Shown: positions 8,900 to 18,609 of the stretch, piece by piece
How positions within the stretch are numbered: the stretch's first letter is position 1
Layout: each line of letters opens with the position of its first letter
NCBI RefSeq assembly: GCF_015546965.1
Contig: NZ_JADMUF010000001.1
Span: 124,001-188,000, forward strand
DNA length: 64,000 nucleotides
Direction of reading: 5' to 3'
From: Collinsella aerofaciens
Lineage (GTDB): Bacteria > Actinomycetota > Coriobacteriia > Coriobacteriales > Coriobacteriaceae
Notes under the pieces: model-generated
What the model saw: only the letters and a program-made list of their open reading frames with translations
What the model was told of the DNA's origin: nothing
The model's database searches: none
Made by a program: the position numbers and the translations under genes

Positions 8900-10096
8900 T
8901 TAGGCGACAGGCTTTGCACGGCGTATGGCCGGGAACAGTACGGTGATGGCGAGGATGACGCCCACGACGGTAATCGCCCCGCCCGCGAAGCCAATCCAAG
9001 CGATACCGGGACCCGAAACCACGGCGCCACCGATTGCGGTGCCCGTGCCGATACCCAGATTGAACAGGCCCGAGAAGATCGACATGGCGACGGCCGACGA
9101 ATCCGCCGGTGTGTACTTGATGAGCTCGGCCTGAAACGCCACGTTAAAGGCCGTGGCGCAGCAGCCCCATAGCGCGCAAACAGCGAGAACGGCGACGAGC
9201 GACGGTGCAACCGGACCCATGAGCAGCAGAGCCACCGGCACGCCGGAGAGCGTGATAGCCAAGAACGGGAAGCGATGCCCATCGAACAGGCGGCCAAACA
9301 GCCAGCTTCCGAGCAGACCGGAGCAGCCAAACGCCGTCAGCGTCATGGTAATAGCGCTTGCGTCGACGTGCGCGACCTGTGCCAAGAAGGGCTCGATATA
9401 GCTGTAACCCGCATAATAGCCGGTCGCCATAAAGACCGTGACCGCATAAAGCGCGATGAGGAACGGATTCTTGAGCAGCTCGGGCAGCTGTTTGAGCGTA
9501 AAGCGCTCGCCCACCGGCATGGCCGGGAACACCGCGGCCTGGTAGACGACCGCGACAGCCGAGAGGACCCCGACCACGGCGAATGTCATGCGCCAGCCCA
9601 CGGCCAGCCCGATGGCGCGGCCGATAGGCAGGCCAAAGATCTGCGCGATGGACGAGCCCGTGGCGATCATGCTAATGGCGAGCGCCCCGTGGCGACTGTC
9701 GACCAGGCGCGAGGCCATGATCGAGGCGACCGACCAGAACACGGCATGCGCGCAGGCGACCACCAGACGCGCGCAAACCAAAATAGGATAGGTGGGCGCC
9801 ACGGCGGACAGGAACTGGCCCAGCGAGAACACGGCAAGCACGCCGAGCAGCATGCGCTTGAACTCGAAGCGCGAGGCGAACACCATAAGCGGCAACGACA
9901 GCAGCATGACGCCCCAGGCGTAGACCGAGATCATGATGCCGGCCTGGGCCTCGGTGAGCGAGAACGACGCGGCAATATCAGTCAGAAGGCCGATGGGCAT
10001 GAACTCAGACGTGTTGAATACGAACGCGCAACAGGCGAGCCCGATAAGCGGGAGCCACTGCTTGAGTGAGATGCCATCTTGTCTTGCCTGAGCCAT
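8900..10096 (-). CDS. MFS transporter, sugar-efflux (SotB/YdhP) type
   Basis: A 12-helix major facilitator of 398 residues. The N-terminal helix carries FNTSEFMPIGLL, a hallmark of the drug:H+ antiporter-1 subgroup that includes the SotB/AraJ/YdhP sugar-efflux proteins. The family exports sugars or drugs by proton antiport; the actual substrate is unknown. I chose the ATG at 10094-10096 (MAQARQDGIS) with GGAGAGG upstream, instead of a 20-residue longer frame without an RBS. It lies between feoB and the GH13 gene on the same strand, with hairpins on both sides, so it is probably its own transcription unit. Confidence 0.92.
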   Translation of the reverse strand: MAQARQDGISLKQWLPLIGLACCAFVFNTSEFMPIGLLTDIAASFSLTEAQAGIMISVYAWGVMLLSLPLMVFASRFEFKRMLLGVLAVFSLGQFLSAVAPTYPILVCARLVVACAHAVFWSVASIMASRLVDSRHGALAISMIATGSSIAQIFGLPIGRAIGLAVGWRMTFAVVGVLSAVAVVYQAAVFPAMPVGERFTLKQLPELLKNPFLIALYAVTVFMATGYYAGYSYIEPFLAQVAHVDASAITMTLTAFGCSGLLGSWLFGRLFDGHRFPFLAITLSGVPVALLLMGPVAPSLVAVLAVCALWGCCATAFNVAFQAELIKYTPADSSAVAMSIFSGLFNLGIGTGTAIGGAVVSGPGIAWIGFAGGAITVVGVILAITVLFPAIRRAKPVA

Positions 10097-10133
10097 ATAG
10101 GAAAACCTCTCCGATTGTCTTGAGCGGAGGGCG

Positions 10134-10180
10134 ATTATATAGCAACGGCCCCGCATCCGTCAGCAACAGAAGCGGGGCCG
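10134..10180 (-). promoter_or_regulatory. Hairpin and -10 box between feoB and the MFS gene
   Basis: A CGGCCCCGC/GCGGGGCCG hairpin (10146-10180) follows the end of feoB but lacks a T-run, so it is at best a weak terminator. Directly after it, minus-strand TATAAT at 10134-10139 sits 37 bases before the MFS start and is a plausible -10 box. No good -35 is visible. Confidence 0.4.
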
Positions 10181-10221
10181 CAATCAACTCAATACACAGG
10201 GGTTGCGCCGTCAATAAATAG

Positions 10222-12582
10222 CTAAGCCAACCCCAGCAATATGCCCGCCGAATGCACGACAAACGCCACGATCCAGGCGACCGTCACCTGAAACGCGAAC
10301 ACGGCAACGGCATAGCGCGCGCCCAGCTCGCTCTTGACGGCGCCGATGGACGCCACGCAGGGCGGGTACAGCAGCGTAAAGACCAGGAACACGTAAGCGG
10401 TAAACGGCGAAAACATAGTTGACAGCACCGCGGGCGACGTTGCGCCCAAAAGCACCGTGAGGGTCGAGATGACACTCTCCTTGGCGATAAGTCCGGTGAC
10501 GAGCGCCGTGGATGCTCGCCAATCGCCAAACCCAAGCGGCGCCAGCGCCGGCGCGATGATGCTGCCGAGACCCGCAAGCAGGCTTTGCGACTGATCGGCG
10601 ACCACATTAAAGCGAATGTCGAACGTCTGAAGGAACCAGATGACCACGGTAGCGGCAAAGATAATGGTAAAGGCCTTGGTAATAAAGTCCTTGGCCTTAT
10701 CCCATGCCAGCATCACCGTCGTCTTGACGCTCGGCAGACGGTAATTGGGAAGCTCCATGATAAACGGCACCGGGTCGCCCTTAAATGCCGTGCGGTTGAG
10801 CACCAGGGCGGCAATGCAGCCGACCACGATGCCGATCAGATAGAGCGAAACCATGGCGGGAACTGTCGCCTGCGGGAAAAACGCTCCGCACAGCAGACCG
10901 TAGACCGGCAACTTGGCCGAACAGCTCATGAACGGCGTGAGCATGACCGTCATCTTGCGGTCGTGCTCGGATGGGAGCGTACGGGTCGACATGATAGCCG
11001 GCACGGTGCAGCCAAAACCGACGAGCATGGGCACGAAGCTGCGGCCCGACAGACCAAAGCGACGCAATACCTTATCCATGACAAAGGCCACGCGCGCCAT
11101 GTAGCCGGAGTCTTCCAGAATGGAGAGGAACAAGAAGAGCACGACGATAATCGGCAGGAAGGTCAGCACGCTGCCCACGCCCGTAAGCACGCCGTCGACA
11201 GCCAGCGAGCGCACCACGTCGTTGGTGCCGAACGCTTTGAGACCCGCATCGGCCGAGGCAATGATGACAGCAATGCCGTCCTCCATAAGTCCCTGCAACG
11301 CCGCGCCGATCACGCCAAACGTCAGCCAAAAGACGAGGCCCATGATCACCAGAAACGCCGGAATGGCTGTGTAACGACCTGTCAGGATGCGGTCAATCTT
11401 GACGGAGCGCACGTGCTCGCGGCTCTCGTGCGGCTTGACGACGCAACGCCCGCACACGTCGCCGATAAAGCTAAAACGCATATCGGCCAGCGCAGATAGG
11501 CGGTCGGTGCCGGCCTCGCCCTCCATCTGGGTAATGATGTGCTCGATACCGTCGAGCTCATTGCGATTCAGGTGAAGCGCCTCGGTTACCAGCTCATCGC
11601 CCTCGACCAGCTTGGTCGCCGCAAAGCGCACCGGGATGTGCGCCGTCACGGCATGGTCCTCGATCAGGTTAGCAATACCGTGGATGCAGCGATGCAGTGC
11701 ACCGCCGTCCGAGCCATCGGGCGCACAGAAGTCCAGGCGACCGGGGCGCTCGCGGAACCGTGCCACGTGCAAGGCATGATCCACCAGCTCGCCGATACCC
11801 TCGTTGCGGGCAGCGCTAATGGGGACAACAGGCACGCCCAACAGGCTCTCGAGCAGGTTGACGTCCACGGCGCCGCCGTTGGCCGTCACCTCGTCCATCA
11901 TGTTGAGCGCGATGACCATGGGGCGGTCGAGCTCCATAAGCTGCAGCGTCAGGTACAGGTTGCGTTCGATATTAGTAGCGTCGATGATGTCGATGATGGC
12001 GTCGGGGTTTTCGTCCAGGATAAATTGGCGACTGACGATCTCTTCGCCCGTGTACGGAGACAGCGAATAGATGCCGGGCAGGTCGGTAACGCTTGCCTCG
12101 GGATGGTTACGGATGGTGCCGTCCTTGCGGTCGACCGTCACGCCGGGAAAGTTACCGACATGTTGGTTGGAGCCCGTAAGCTGGTTGAACAGCGTGGTCT
12201 TACCGCAGTTTTGGTTGCCGGCGAGGGCGAAATGCAGCGGCGCACCCTCGGGCACGGCCGTTTTTGCCGCACGGGGCAAATACGTCCCCTCGCCAAGTGC
12301 CGGGTGCTCCGTCGTGCCGATTGCGGCGTTAGTGCGCGGACCCGTGTCTGTGTCGTGAACACCCACGAGCTCGATGCGAGCAGCATCGTCCTTGCGCAGC
12401 GTCAACTCGTAGCCACGCAGGCGAATCTCGAGCGGGTCGCCCATAGGAGCGTACTTCATCATGGTGACTTCGGTGCCCGGCGTTAGGCCCATGTCCAAAA
12501 TATGCTGTCGGAGTGCCTGATCGTCCGATGCCACCGATGCGACAACGGCGTCCTTTCCAATCTCGAGTGTATCGAGCTTCAC
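10222..12582 (-). CDS. feoB: Ferrous iron transporter, FeoA-FeoB fusion
   Basis: FeoB is the GTP-dependent inner-membrane ferrous iron importer. In this 786-residue protein an SH3-like FeoA domain (about 1-75, with the MGLTPGTEV signature) is fused to the N-terminus. A linker follows, then the G-domain with GNQNCGKTT at 122-130 and GNFPGVTVDRK. The C-terminal half has two gate repeats with conserved Cys in TVMLTPFMSCSAKLPVYG and a C-terminal helix bundle. The start is GTG at 12580-12582, spaced 7 bases from AAAGGA. No separate feoA or feoC is seen. Repression by iron through a DtxR-type regulator is likely from the upstream site. Confidence 0.96.
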   Translation of the reverse strand: MKLDTLEIGKDAVVASVASDDQALRQHILDMGLTPGTEVTMMKYAPMGDPLEIRLRGYELTLRKDDAARIELVGVHDTDTGPRTNAAIGTTEHPALGEGTYLPRAAKTAVPEGAPLHFALAGNQNCGKTTLFNQLTGSNQHVGNFPGVTVDRKDGTIRNHPEASVTDLPGIYSLSPYTGEEIVSRQFILDENPDAIIDIIDATNIERNLYLTLQLMELDRPMVIALNMMDEVTANGGAVDVNLLESLLGVPVVPISAARNEGIGELVDHALHVARFRERPGRLDFCAPDGSDGGALHRCIHGIANLIEDHAVTAHIPVRFAATKLVEGDELVTEALHLNRNELDGIEHIITQMEGEAGTDRLSALADMRFSFIGDVCGRCVVKPHESREHVRSVKIDRILTGRYTAIPAFLVIMGLVFWLTFGVIGAALQGLMEDGIAVIIASADAGLKAFGTNDVVRSLAVDGVLTGVGSVLTFLPIIVVLFLFLSILEDSGYMARVAFVMDKVLRRFGLSGRSFVPMLVGFGCTVPAIMSTRTLPSEHDRKMTVMLTPFMSCSAKLPVYGLLCGAFFPQATVPAMVSLYLIGIVVGCIAALVLNRTAFKGDPVPFIMELPNYRLPSVKTTVMLAWDKAKDFITKAFTIIFAATVVIWFLQTFDIRFNVVADQSQSLLAGLGSIIAPALAPLGFGDWRASTALVTGLIAKESVISTLTVLLGATSPAVLSTMFSPFTAYVFLVFTLLYPPCVASIGAVKSELGARYAVAVFAFQVTVAWIVAFVVHSAGILLGLA

Positions 12583-12605
12583 GCGTTCATCCTTTCGTTA
12601 GACGC

Positions 12606-12632
12606 GGTTAACCGTTTACCGGGGCTAACCAA
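12606..12632 (-). promoter_or_regulatory. Possible DtxR/IdeR-type operator before feoB
   Basis: Minus-strand TTGGTTAGCC followed by GGTTAACC resembles two imperfect half sites of the iron-box consensus (TTAGGTTAGCC). It lies 24-50 bases upstream of the feoB start. The match is by eye and imperfect. Confidence 0.35.
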
Positions 12633-12703
12633 CTCGTAACGACAAATGATAGCGCTCTGAACTATTATATGAAGTCAAATACCGATGTTTACCTGCGCAA
12701 ACT

Positions 12704-13024
12704 TTATGCGGTGCGCCCCGAAAGCTCTTTGCGCATACCGCTCAGCGAGATCGAAATGGAACCCGACCGCGCGGTAGCAGTGAGTCGATCACCCTCAACC
12801 GACCCCGTGCATGTAAAGGGCGCCTTGCCCATCAAGACGTGGGAGATAGTGCCCGAGAGCTCAAAGAAATCGCACTCAGCGCGGGCACCCGAGAGAGCGA
12901 TATTGAGACCCCTGACGTTTAGTACTGCCCTGAGCGCGCCGTTCACCCCATGTGAAAACGTCACCTCGCCGCGCTTGCTCCCCACCGGCGTCTGGGCCAA
13001 AACTACATACGTACCCTCAAGCAT
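12704..13024 (-). CDS. Hypothetical protein, 106 residues
   Basis: I do not recognise a family. The ATG at 13022-13024 follows GAGGAGGAGCC, an excellent RBS. The protein starts MLEGTYVVLAQTPVGSKRG and is made mostly of alternating short hydrophobic and polar stretches, which suggests an all-beta fold. It has no signal peptide, no Cys pair and no catalytic motif. It lies 47 bases after the esterase gene and about 120 before feoB on the same strand, so it may be cotranscribed with the esterase. A downstream ATG start is not supported. Function unknown. Confidence 0.7.
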   Translation of the reverse strand: MLEGTYVVLAQTPVGSKRGEVTFSHGVNGALRAVLNVRGLNIALSGARAECDFFELSGTISHVLMGKAPFTCTGSVEGDRLTATARSGSISISLSGMRKELSGRTA

Positions 13025-13071
13025 GGCTCCTCCTCTAAGCAGACTTTTTGAAACGGGCAAGTAGTCTACTT

Positions 13072-13971
13072 TTACATATGGCGTTCCAGGAAGCGGAAGG
13101 CCAGGCGGATCCAGGGACGGACGGAAACCTGCTTGTCCTCGTTGTCGACCGCGGTATTGGCGTTGCCGAGCGAAAGGCCGTGGCCACCCTGGTCAAAGAC
13201 GTGCATCTCGCATGCAACACCCTCCTCGGCCATGCGCTGCGCAAACGGGTAGACCTGCGCGACCGGCGCCGTCTTGTCGTCCGAAACGCCCCACACAAAG
13301 GTCGGGGGCATCTGGCGCGAAACGTGCGTGGTAGGGCAAATGTCGGCCAGGTGCTCATCGGTCGCCTCGCCGCCCGTCACCATCGACAGATAGTCGTTGA
13401 GCAAATCGCGCCCTGTCTTGCCACCCGTCTTGGGCACGCGCAGGTCGATGCGCGGGTCACGCGTCTGCATATCGCGCACATAGGCAAGGTCGAGCAACGG
13501 ATAGCCCAGCACCACGGCGTCGGGACGAATATCCTCCGGACGAGCCCCGGCAAGGCCCGCGAAAGGTCCGGTCTTCCACTGCGTTGCCAACGAGGCGCAG
13601 ATCATGCCGCCCGCCGAGAAACCCACGATGCACACGCGCTTGGGATCGACATGCCACTCGTCGGCGTTGGCGCGCACGGTAGCGACCATCTTGGCGAGGT
13701 CCGCCTGCGGGTGCGGAAAGCTCACGTCGCCCGTGGCGCTCGTCACATAGTTGAGCACAAAGGCCTGGTAGCCGCGGTCCAAAAACGCAAACGCCACCGG
13801 GTCCTGCTCGTGCGGAGCGATATGCGTAAACCCGCCTCCGCCGCAGATGATCACCGCGGGGCGGCGGCCATTGGGCTTGTCGGGCAGCGGCTCGGCACCC
13901 AGATACGTAAACGTCGCCGGATAATCCTCGGTCGGCTCCTCGCCCCACAGCGCATGGTTCTCAATAATCAT
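13072..13971 (-). CDS. Alpha/beta-hydrolase (acetyl-xylan-esterase-like)
   Basis: A 299-residue serine hydrolase. The oxyanion loop CGGGGFTH is at 43-50, the nucleophile elbow GFSAGG at 117-122 (Ser119), a C-terminal Asp lies in SDDKTAP and the catalytic His in QGGHG. This arrangement fits small esterases acting on acetylated sugars, but the substrate is not determined. The open frame continues 283 codons upstream without a stop; the true start is the ATG at 13969-13971, which follows GGAGGGAGCACCT. The upstream part overlaps the plus-strand EIIA gene and is a shadow. There is no signal peptide. Confidence 0.88.
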   Translation of the reverse strand: MIIENHALWGEEPTEDYPATFTYLGAEPLPDKPNGRRPAVIICGGGGFTHIAPHEQDPVAFAFLDRGYQAFVLNYVTSATGDVSFPHPQADLAKMVATVRANADEWHVDPKRVCIVGFSAGGMICASLATQWKTGPFAGLAGARPEDIRPDAVVLGYPLLDLAYVRDMQTRDPRIDLRVPKTGGKTGRDLLNDYLSMVTGGEATDEHLADICPTTHVSRQMPPTFVWGVSDDKTAPVAQVYPFAQRMAEEGVACEMHVFDQGGHGLSLGNANTAVDNEDKQVSVRPWIRLAFRFLERHM

Positions 13972-14097
13972 AGGTGCTCCCTCCGTGCGATTCGTGCGCA
14001 CTCGTTTTTCGCACCTTAGCGTACCCCACTTGAGCCCGCGGCGCAGAAACACCCCCGCAATAAGTTGGCCTTCAACTGATATATCACAAAATCGCTG

Positions 14098-14126
14098 TTC
14101 AGAGGTATCGTTGGACAGCGTAAAAT
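14098..14126 (+). promoter_or_regulatory. Putative promoter for the EIIA gene
   Basis: TTCAGA (14098-14103), a 17-base spacer, and TAAAAT (14121-14126). Downstream, GGAAAC and GTTTCC half sites at about 14146-14168 form a small palindrome that could be an operator. Confidence 0.45.
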
Positions 14127-14217
14127 AGGAGCGCTGACCGTGCTGGGAAACACGTACGAAACGTTTCCGGCAAACCACACGCGTGCAACATGCGCGCCTG
14201 ATACGTTGGAGGCATCT

Positions 14218-14781
14218 ATGGGTCTGCTCGATTCGCTCAAGTCCACGTTCACTTCGTCGGGCGAGGCGTCCGTTCCGCCCGCAGCAAGCTTCGCCACCCG
14301 CGAAGGCGTCATCTACGCTCCTGTCAACGGCGTGCTCGTCAATCTGAGTGAGGTTCCCGACGAGACCATCGCCTCGGGCATGCTCGGCCAGGGCTACGGC
14401 ATCGAGCCCATTACCGGCACCATTTACGCCCCCGCTAACGGCCGTATCGGCGCCACCACCGTCACCAACCACTCCATCGGCATGATCACCGAGGACGGTC
14501 TTCGCGTGTTCATCCATGTTGGCCTGGGCACCGTGGAAATGAACGGTAAGGGTTTTGCCCGCTTTGTCGAGATGGGCGACACGGTCAAGGCCGGCCAGCC
14601 GCTCATCAGCTTCGACCGCGACGCTATCAAGGCCGCCGGTCACGAGGACATCGTGACCGTCATCATCTCTGAGCTCGACCGCCTCAAGAGCATCGACCAC
14701 GTCGGCGAGTCTGGCACGCTTATCGGCGGCAATCCGCTCGTCAAGCTTGGCGATCCGCTGCTGGTTGCCAAGACCAAGTAG
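14218..14781 (+). CDS. PTS glucose-family EIIA component
   Basis: A stand-alone IIA-Glc-type phosphocarrier of 187 residues that passes phosphate from HPr to a IIBC sugar permease. The phosphorylated His is at about 100 in [16 protein letters not shown], and the second active-site His at about 85 in TNHSIGM. The ATG at 14218 has TTGGAGG 7-8 bases upstream. The open frame begins earlier but has no RBS there. No EI, HPr or IIBC gene is in the window, so its permease partner is elsewhere. It ends in its own terminator before asnS. Confidence 0.93.
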   Translation: MGLLDSLKSTFTSSGEASVPPAASFATREGVIYAPVNGVLVNLSEVPDETIASGMLGQGYGIEPITGTIYAPANGRIGATTVTNHSIGMITEDGLRVFIHVGLGTVEMNGKGFARFVEMGDTVKAGQPLISFDRDAIKAAGHEDIVTVIISELDRLKSIDHVGESGTLIGGNPLVKLGDPLLVAKTK

Positions 14782-14819
14782 CCAGGCCCCGCGCCACACA
14801 GCCAAAAGGCGCCTCGTCA

Positions 14820-14855
14820 AGCGCCCGCGACCATTTGGCCGCGGGCGCTTTTCGT
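14820..14855 (+). terminator. Intrinsic terminator after EIIA
   Basis: GCGCCCGCG/CGCGGGCGC stem with an ATTTGG-containing loop, then a T-rich tail. Confidence 0.85.
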
Positions 14856-14962
14856 TTGAAAAACCATCCCGCCAATGCCTTATCTGTATAGCCCAAATGA
14901 GCCGAGCTGCTAGAATATCGAACTGTATGGATAACTATCATTCAACCGTTATGGGAGGATAC

Positions 14963-16366
14963 GTGAACCGCACCAAAATCGCGCAGCTCTATGCCGATGC
15001 CGAGTCGCTCGGCGGCCAGACCGTCACCGTCGCCGGCTGGGTCAAGTCCGTCCGCGACATGAAGAACTTTGGCTTTGTTACGCTCAACGACGGCAGCTGC
15101 TTCCGCGACCTGCAGGTCGTCATGAACCGCGAGGCACTCGACAACTACGACGAGATCGCCCATCAAAACGTCTCGGCCGCACTCATTTGCACCGGCACCG
15201 TCAAGCTGACCCCCGATGCGCCCCAGCCTTTCGAGCTTTCTGCCACCTCCATCGAGGTCGAGGGCACGAGCGCCCCGGATTACCCGCTGCAGAAGAAGCG
15301 CGCAACCGTCGAGTTCCTGCGCACCCAGCAGCACCTGCGCCCGCGCACCAACCTGTTCCGCGCCGTGTTCCGCATCCGCTCTGTCGCGGCTGCCGCCATC
15401 CACCGCTTCTTCCAGGAGCAGGGCTTTGTCTACGTCAACACCCCCATCATCACCACGAGTGACTGCGAGGGCGCCGGCGAGATGTTCCGTGTGACCACGC
15501 TCGACCCCAAAAATCCGCCCCTCACCGAGTCCGGCGAGGTCGACTGGAGCCAGGACTTCTTTGGCAAGCATGCAAGCCTCACCGTGTCCGGCCAGCTCAA
15601 TGCCGAGAACTTTGCCATGGCCTTTGGCGACGTGTACACCTTTGGCCCCACCTTCCGTGCCGAGAACTCCAACACCACGCGCCATGCCGCCGAGTTTTGG
15701 ATGATCGAGCCCGAGATGGCTTTTGCCGACCTTAACGACTACATGGATAACGCCGAGGCCATGCTCAAGTACGTCCTTAAGGACGTTATGGCCACCTGCC
15801 CCGACGAGCTCAATATGCTCAACAAGTTTGTGGACAAGGGTCTGCTCGAGCGCCTGGACCATGTCGCCAACTCCGACTTTGCCCGCGTTACCTACACCGA
15901 GGCCGTCGAGATCCTGGAGCAGGCAGTCGCTGCTGGCCACCAGTTTGATTACCCCGTCAGCTGGGGCATCGACCTGCAGACCGAGCACGAGCGCTTCCTG
16001 ACCGAGGAGCACTTTAAGCGCCCGACCTTCGTGACCGACTACCCGGCCGAGATCAAGGCGTTCTACATGCGCATGAACGAGGACGGCAAGACCGTCGCCG
16101 CCGCCGACTGCCTGGTTCCCGGTATCGGCGAGATTATCGGCGGCTCCCAGCGCGAGGAGCGCCTGGATCTGCTCGAGGCCCGCATCAAGGACCTGGGCAT
16201 GAATCCCGAGCAGTACAAGTACTACCTTGACCTGCGCCGCTACGGTTCCTGCAAGCATGCCGGCTACGGCCTGGGCTTCGAGCGTCTGGTCATGTATCTG
16301 ACGGGCGTGGGCAACATCCGCGACGTCCTGCCGCACCCGCGCACCGTGGGCAACGCCGACTTCTAA
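14963..16366 (+). CDS. asnS: Asparaginyl-tRNA synthetase
   Basis: A class IIb synthetase that charges tRNA-Asn, 467 residues, matching the E. coli length. An N-terminal OB-fold anticodon domain ([24 protein letters not shown]) precedes the catalytic core with [11 protein letters not shown] (motif 2) and the C-terminal [20 protein letters not shown] (motif 3). The GTG at 14963-14965 lies 3 bases beyond the strong GGGAGGA. The in-frame ATG at 14951 is itself part of that RBS, so GTG is preferred. There is no T-box leader upstream. The large antisense frame across the gene is a shadow. Confidence 0.96.
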   Translation: MNRTKIAQLYADAESLGGQTVTVAGWVKSVRDMKNFGFVTLNDGSCFRDLQVVMNREALDNYDEIAHQNVSAALICTGTVKLTPDAPQPFELSATSIEVEGTSAPDYPLQKKRATVEFLRTQQHLRPRTNLFRAVFRIRSVAAAAIHRFFQEQGFVYVNTPIITTSDCEGAGEMFRVTTLDPKNPPLTESGEVDWSQDFFGKHASLTVSGQLNAENFAMAFGDVYTFGPTFRAENSNTTRHAAEFWMIEPEMAFADLNDYMDNAEAMLKYVLKDVMATCPDELNMLNKFVDKGLLERLDHVANSDFARVTYTEAVEILEQAVAAGHQFDYPVSWGIDLQTEHERFLTEEHFKRPTFVTDYPAEIKAFYMRMNEDGKTVAAADCLVPGIGEIIGGSQREERLDLLEARIKDLGMNPEQYKYYLDLRRYGSCKHAGYGLGFERLVMYLTGVGNIRDVLPHPRTVGNADF

Positions 16367-16408
16367 TCGCATCAACGCCACAAAACGCGCATGTAACATC
16401 GCGCCAGC

Positions 16409-16438
16409 GCCTCTCGGCAAGCCGAGGGGCGCTTTTTT
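16409..16438 (+). terminator. Intrinsic terminator after asnS
   Basis: CGCCTCTCGG/CCGAGGGGCG stem with a CAAG loop, then six T. Confidence 0.9.
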
Positions 16439-16614
16439 CAACAGTATCCGTCAAGCTTTTGGCAAGATTTTGGTCAGTTGAGCAGGGCTGTTGAAAACTC
16501 GACCCGCCGCTTGCCGACGACTACCGACCGCCCGGAGTGTCCTGCACCCCTGGGAAAGCCCCGCGCCCTAGGCTCCATACCGTCGCCACCCAAAACGGAA
16601 AGGACGTGGACGCC

Positions 16615-17400
16615 ATGACCGAAACCGCTGTTGAAACTTACGAGACCACGACGAGAGGCGCCGCCTCGATGGCAGCCTATCGCGCCGTTCGCATCCTGCA
16701 ACTATTAAGCGAAAACACCGGCGAGGACAAAGCCATGCTTTCCGATGAGTTGATCCGGCGCCTCGCCCATCCCGACGACCCCGCCCGCATGCCCATCTCG
16801 GCGGCGCGGCGCAGCATCTACACCGCCATCTCCGCGCTTCGCCATGCCGGATACGAAATTGAGTACAAACGCGGCGTGGGCTACAAACTTCTTACCCGCC
16901 CGCTCACCGATGAAGAGATCATCCGGCTCCACGGTATGGTCATGCGCAACCGCTCCACACCTATCGCTATCCGCAAGAGCATGGCGCAGCACTTAGTTGC
17001 CATGGCGAGCGCCGACGTTCGCGGCTACCTCGATACACCCGAACCCGCTCCAAGCGCAGGCAGCAAGGCTACCAAGGCAACACGCACGCCCATCAAGCGC
17101 ATCGACACGTGCGAGCTCGTCGAGCAGGCCATCGACCACGGAACCACGGTGAGTTTTGATATTTCGAGCGTCACGACACGCGGCGAAACCGAAGCAGCAC
17201 GGATGACACTCCGTCCCTTTGCCATCAGGCAGCGCGATGGCATCTCGTATCTGCTGGGAACGGTCTATGACGCCCGAGGCGCCGATGACACGTTGCGTAC
17301 CGTAGAGATTGGCCGAATGAGAAACGTCACCACACGTCTCCTCGACGGCAAGAAGCTTTTCGCCGCCCTAGACGAGGACGACGCCTCCTCCGCCGCATAA
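16615..17400 (+). CDS. WYL-type helix-turn-helix transcriptional regulator
   Basis: A 262-residue DNA-binding regulator. Residues about 20-95 form a winged-helix domain with a helix SAARRSIYTAISALRHAGY and wing YEIEYKRGVGYKLL, as in the DeoR/WYL group. The C-terminal half (strands VSFDISSV, MTLRPFAIRQRDGISYLLGTV) resembles a WYL ligand-sensing domain. The ATG at 16615 is preceded by GGAAAGGACG. No partner gene is adjacent on the same transcript; the ABC transporter downstream starts 160 bases later with its own promoter. Regulation of that transporter is possible but unproven. Confidence 0.8.
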   Translation: MTETAVETYETTTRGAASMAAYRAVRILQLLSENTGEDKAMLSDELIRRLAHPDDPARMPISAARRSIYTAISALRHAGYEIEYKRGVGYKLLTRPLTDEEIIRLHGMVMRNRSTPIAIRKSMAQHLVAMASADVRGYLDTPEPAPSAGSKATKATRTPIKRIDTCELVEQAIDHGTTVSFDISSVTTRGETEAARMTLRPFAIRQRDGISYLLGTVYDARGADDTLRTVEIGRMRNVTTRLLDGKKLFAALDEDDASSAA

Positions 17401-17469
17401 GACCCTCCACCGCCCATTCGACTACCCGTACCGCCCATCCGATTCTGTATTAAAAAACCCGCCAGGCTG

Positions 17470-17497
17470 TTGTAAAAATGGACATCAGCGCTACTAT
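17470..17497 (+). promoter_or_regulatory. Putative promoter of the ABC transporter operon
   Basis: TTGTAA (17470-17475), a 16-base spacer and TACTAT (17492-17497), 64 bases before the start codon. A GCACT/AGTGC hairpin follows at about 17506-17525. Confidence 0.6.
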
Positions 17498-17560
17498 AGT
17501 TCCACTTGCACTTTGTCCCAGTGCAGTGTTTCCAGCCATTTTTATACTGGGGGTAATGAT

Positions 17561-18541
17561 ATGAAGGACATCACCATCAGCCGCAGGAGCCTTCTGGTCT
17601 CCGCCGGCCTGCTCGCGCTCGCTCCGCTCGCCGGATGCGGCGGCAACTCTGGTTCCGGCTCCGCAGCCGCCGGTTCCGACTACACCGTCGGCGTTCTGCA
17701 GCTCACCGAGCACTCCGCACTCGACGCCGCCAACGACGGCTTTGTCAAGGCCATCAAGAAGAGCGGTCTTAAGGTCAAGATCGATCAGAAGAACGCCCAG
17801 AACGACCAGTCCACGTGTAAGTCCATCGCCGACAAGTTCGTGGGCGATGGCGTCGACCTGATCTATGCCATCGCTACGCCCGCCGCGCAGGCTGCCGCTG
17901 GCGCCACCGCCGATATCCCCGTCGTTGGCTGCGCCATCACCGACTACGCCGCCTCGGGCCTGGTCCAGGACAACGATAAGCCCGGCACCAACGTCACTGG
18001 CGCCTCCGACCTCACTCCGGTCGCCGAGCAGCTCGAGATGATGCAGAAGGTCCTGCCCGACGTTAAGAAGGTCGGCTTGCTCTACTGCACCGCCGAGTCC
18101 AACTCCGACGTCCAGATCAAGGCCGCCAAGAAGGAGCTCGACAAGCTGGGCCTGGACTACACCGACTTCACCGTCTCGAGCTCCAATGAGATCCAGTCCG
18201 TCGTCGAGTCCGCCGTGGGCAAGGTCGACGCGCTGTACTCCCCCACCGACAACACCATCGCCGCGGGCGCTTCGCAGGTCGGCCAGATTTGCAAGGAGAA
18301 CAAGCTCCCCTTCGTTACCGGCGAGGAGGGCATGTGCAAGGCCGGAGGCGTGTTCACCCTCTCCATCAACTACGAGGACCTGGGCTACGCCGCGGGCGAG
18401 ATGGCCGTCAAGATCCTGAAGGGCGAAGCCAAGCCCGAGGACATGGCGATCAAGCACCTCTCAAGCAAAGACCTGGTCGTCGTCAAGAACGACGAGATGG
18501 CCGAGGCTCTGGGCATCGATCTTTCCGCTCTGGACGAGTAG
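17561..18541 (+). CDS. ABC transporter substrate-binding lipoprotein (TrpX-like)
   Basis: The extracytoplasmic receptor of an ABC importer, 326 residues. The signal peptide carries SRRSLL and ends in a lipobox APLAGC with the lipidated Cys26; the twin Arg suggests possible Tat export. The mature part (YTVGVLQLTEHSALDAANDG) is typical of the ABC_sub_bind family that includes the tryptophan/tyrosine-type TrpX proteins. The ATG at 17561 follows GGGGGTAATGAT. It heads an operon with a permease and an ATPase. The substrate is not certain; aromatic amino acids are the family precedent. Confidence 0.9.
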   Translation: MKDITISRRSLLVSAGLLALAPLAGCGGNSGSGSAAAGSDYTVGVLQLTEHSALDAANDGFVKAIKKSGLKVKIDQKNAQNDQSTCKSIADKFVGDGVDLIYAIATPAAQAAAGATADIPVVGCAITDYAASGLVQDNDKPGTNVTGASDLTPVAEQLEMMQKVLPDVKKVGLLYCTAESNSDVQIKAAKKELDKLGLDYTDFTVSSSNEIQSVVESAVGKVDALYSPTDNTIAAGASQVGQICKENKLPFVTGEEGMCKAGGVFTLSINYEDLGYAAGEMAVKILKGEAKPEDMAIKHLSSKDLVVVKNDEMAEALGIDLSALDE

Positions 18542-18609
18542 CGCCATGCGCGGTAGCGCGTCTAGGGCACGCACTCGCGCCGTTGACGTGTTATTCAATA
18601 TCTGAGCCA

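Noticed and set aside
13072-14820. 582-codon minus-strand frame as one protein
   Set aside because: The first 283 codons are antisense to the EIIA gene and lack an RBS. The esterase start at 13971 has a good RBS.
14782-14962. T-box leader for asnS
   Set aside because: The spacer is short, contains the EIIA terminator, and has no T-box consensus or specifier structure.
14942-16441. 499-codon minus-strand frame
   Set aside because: Antisense to asnS, which has clear AsnRS motifs and length.
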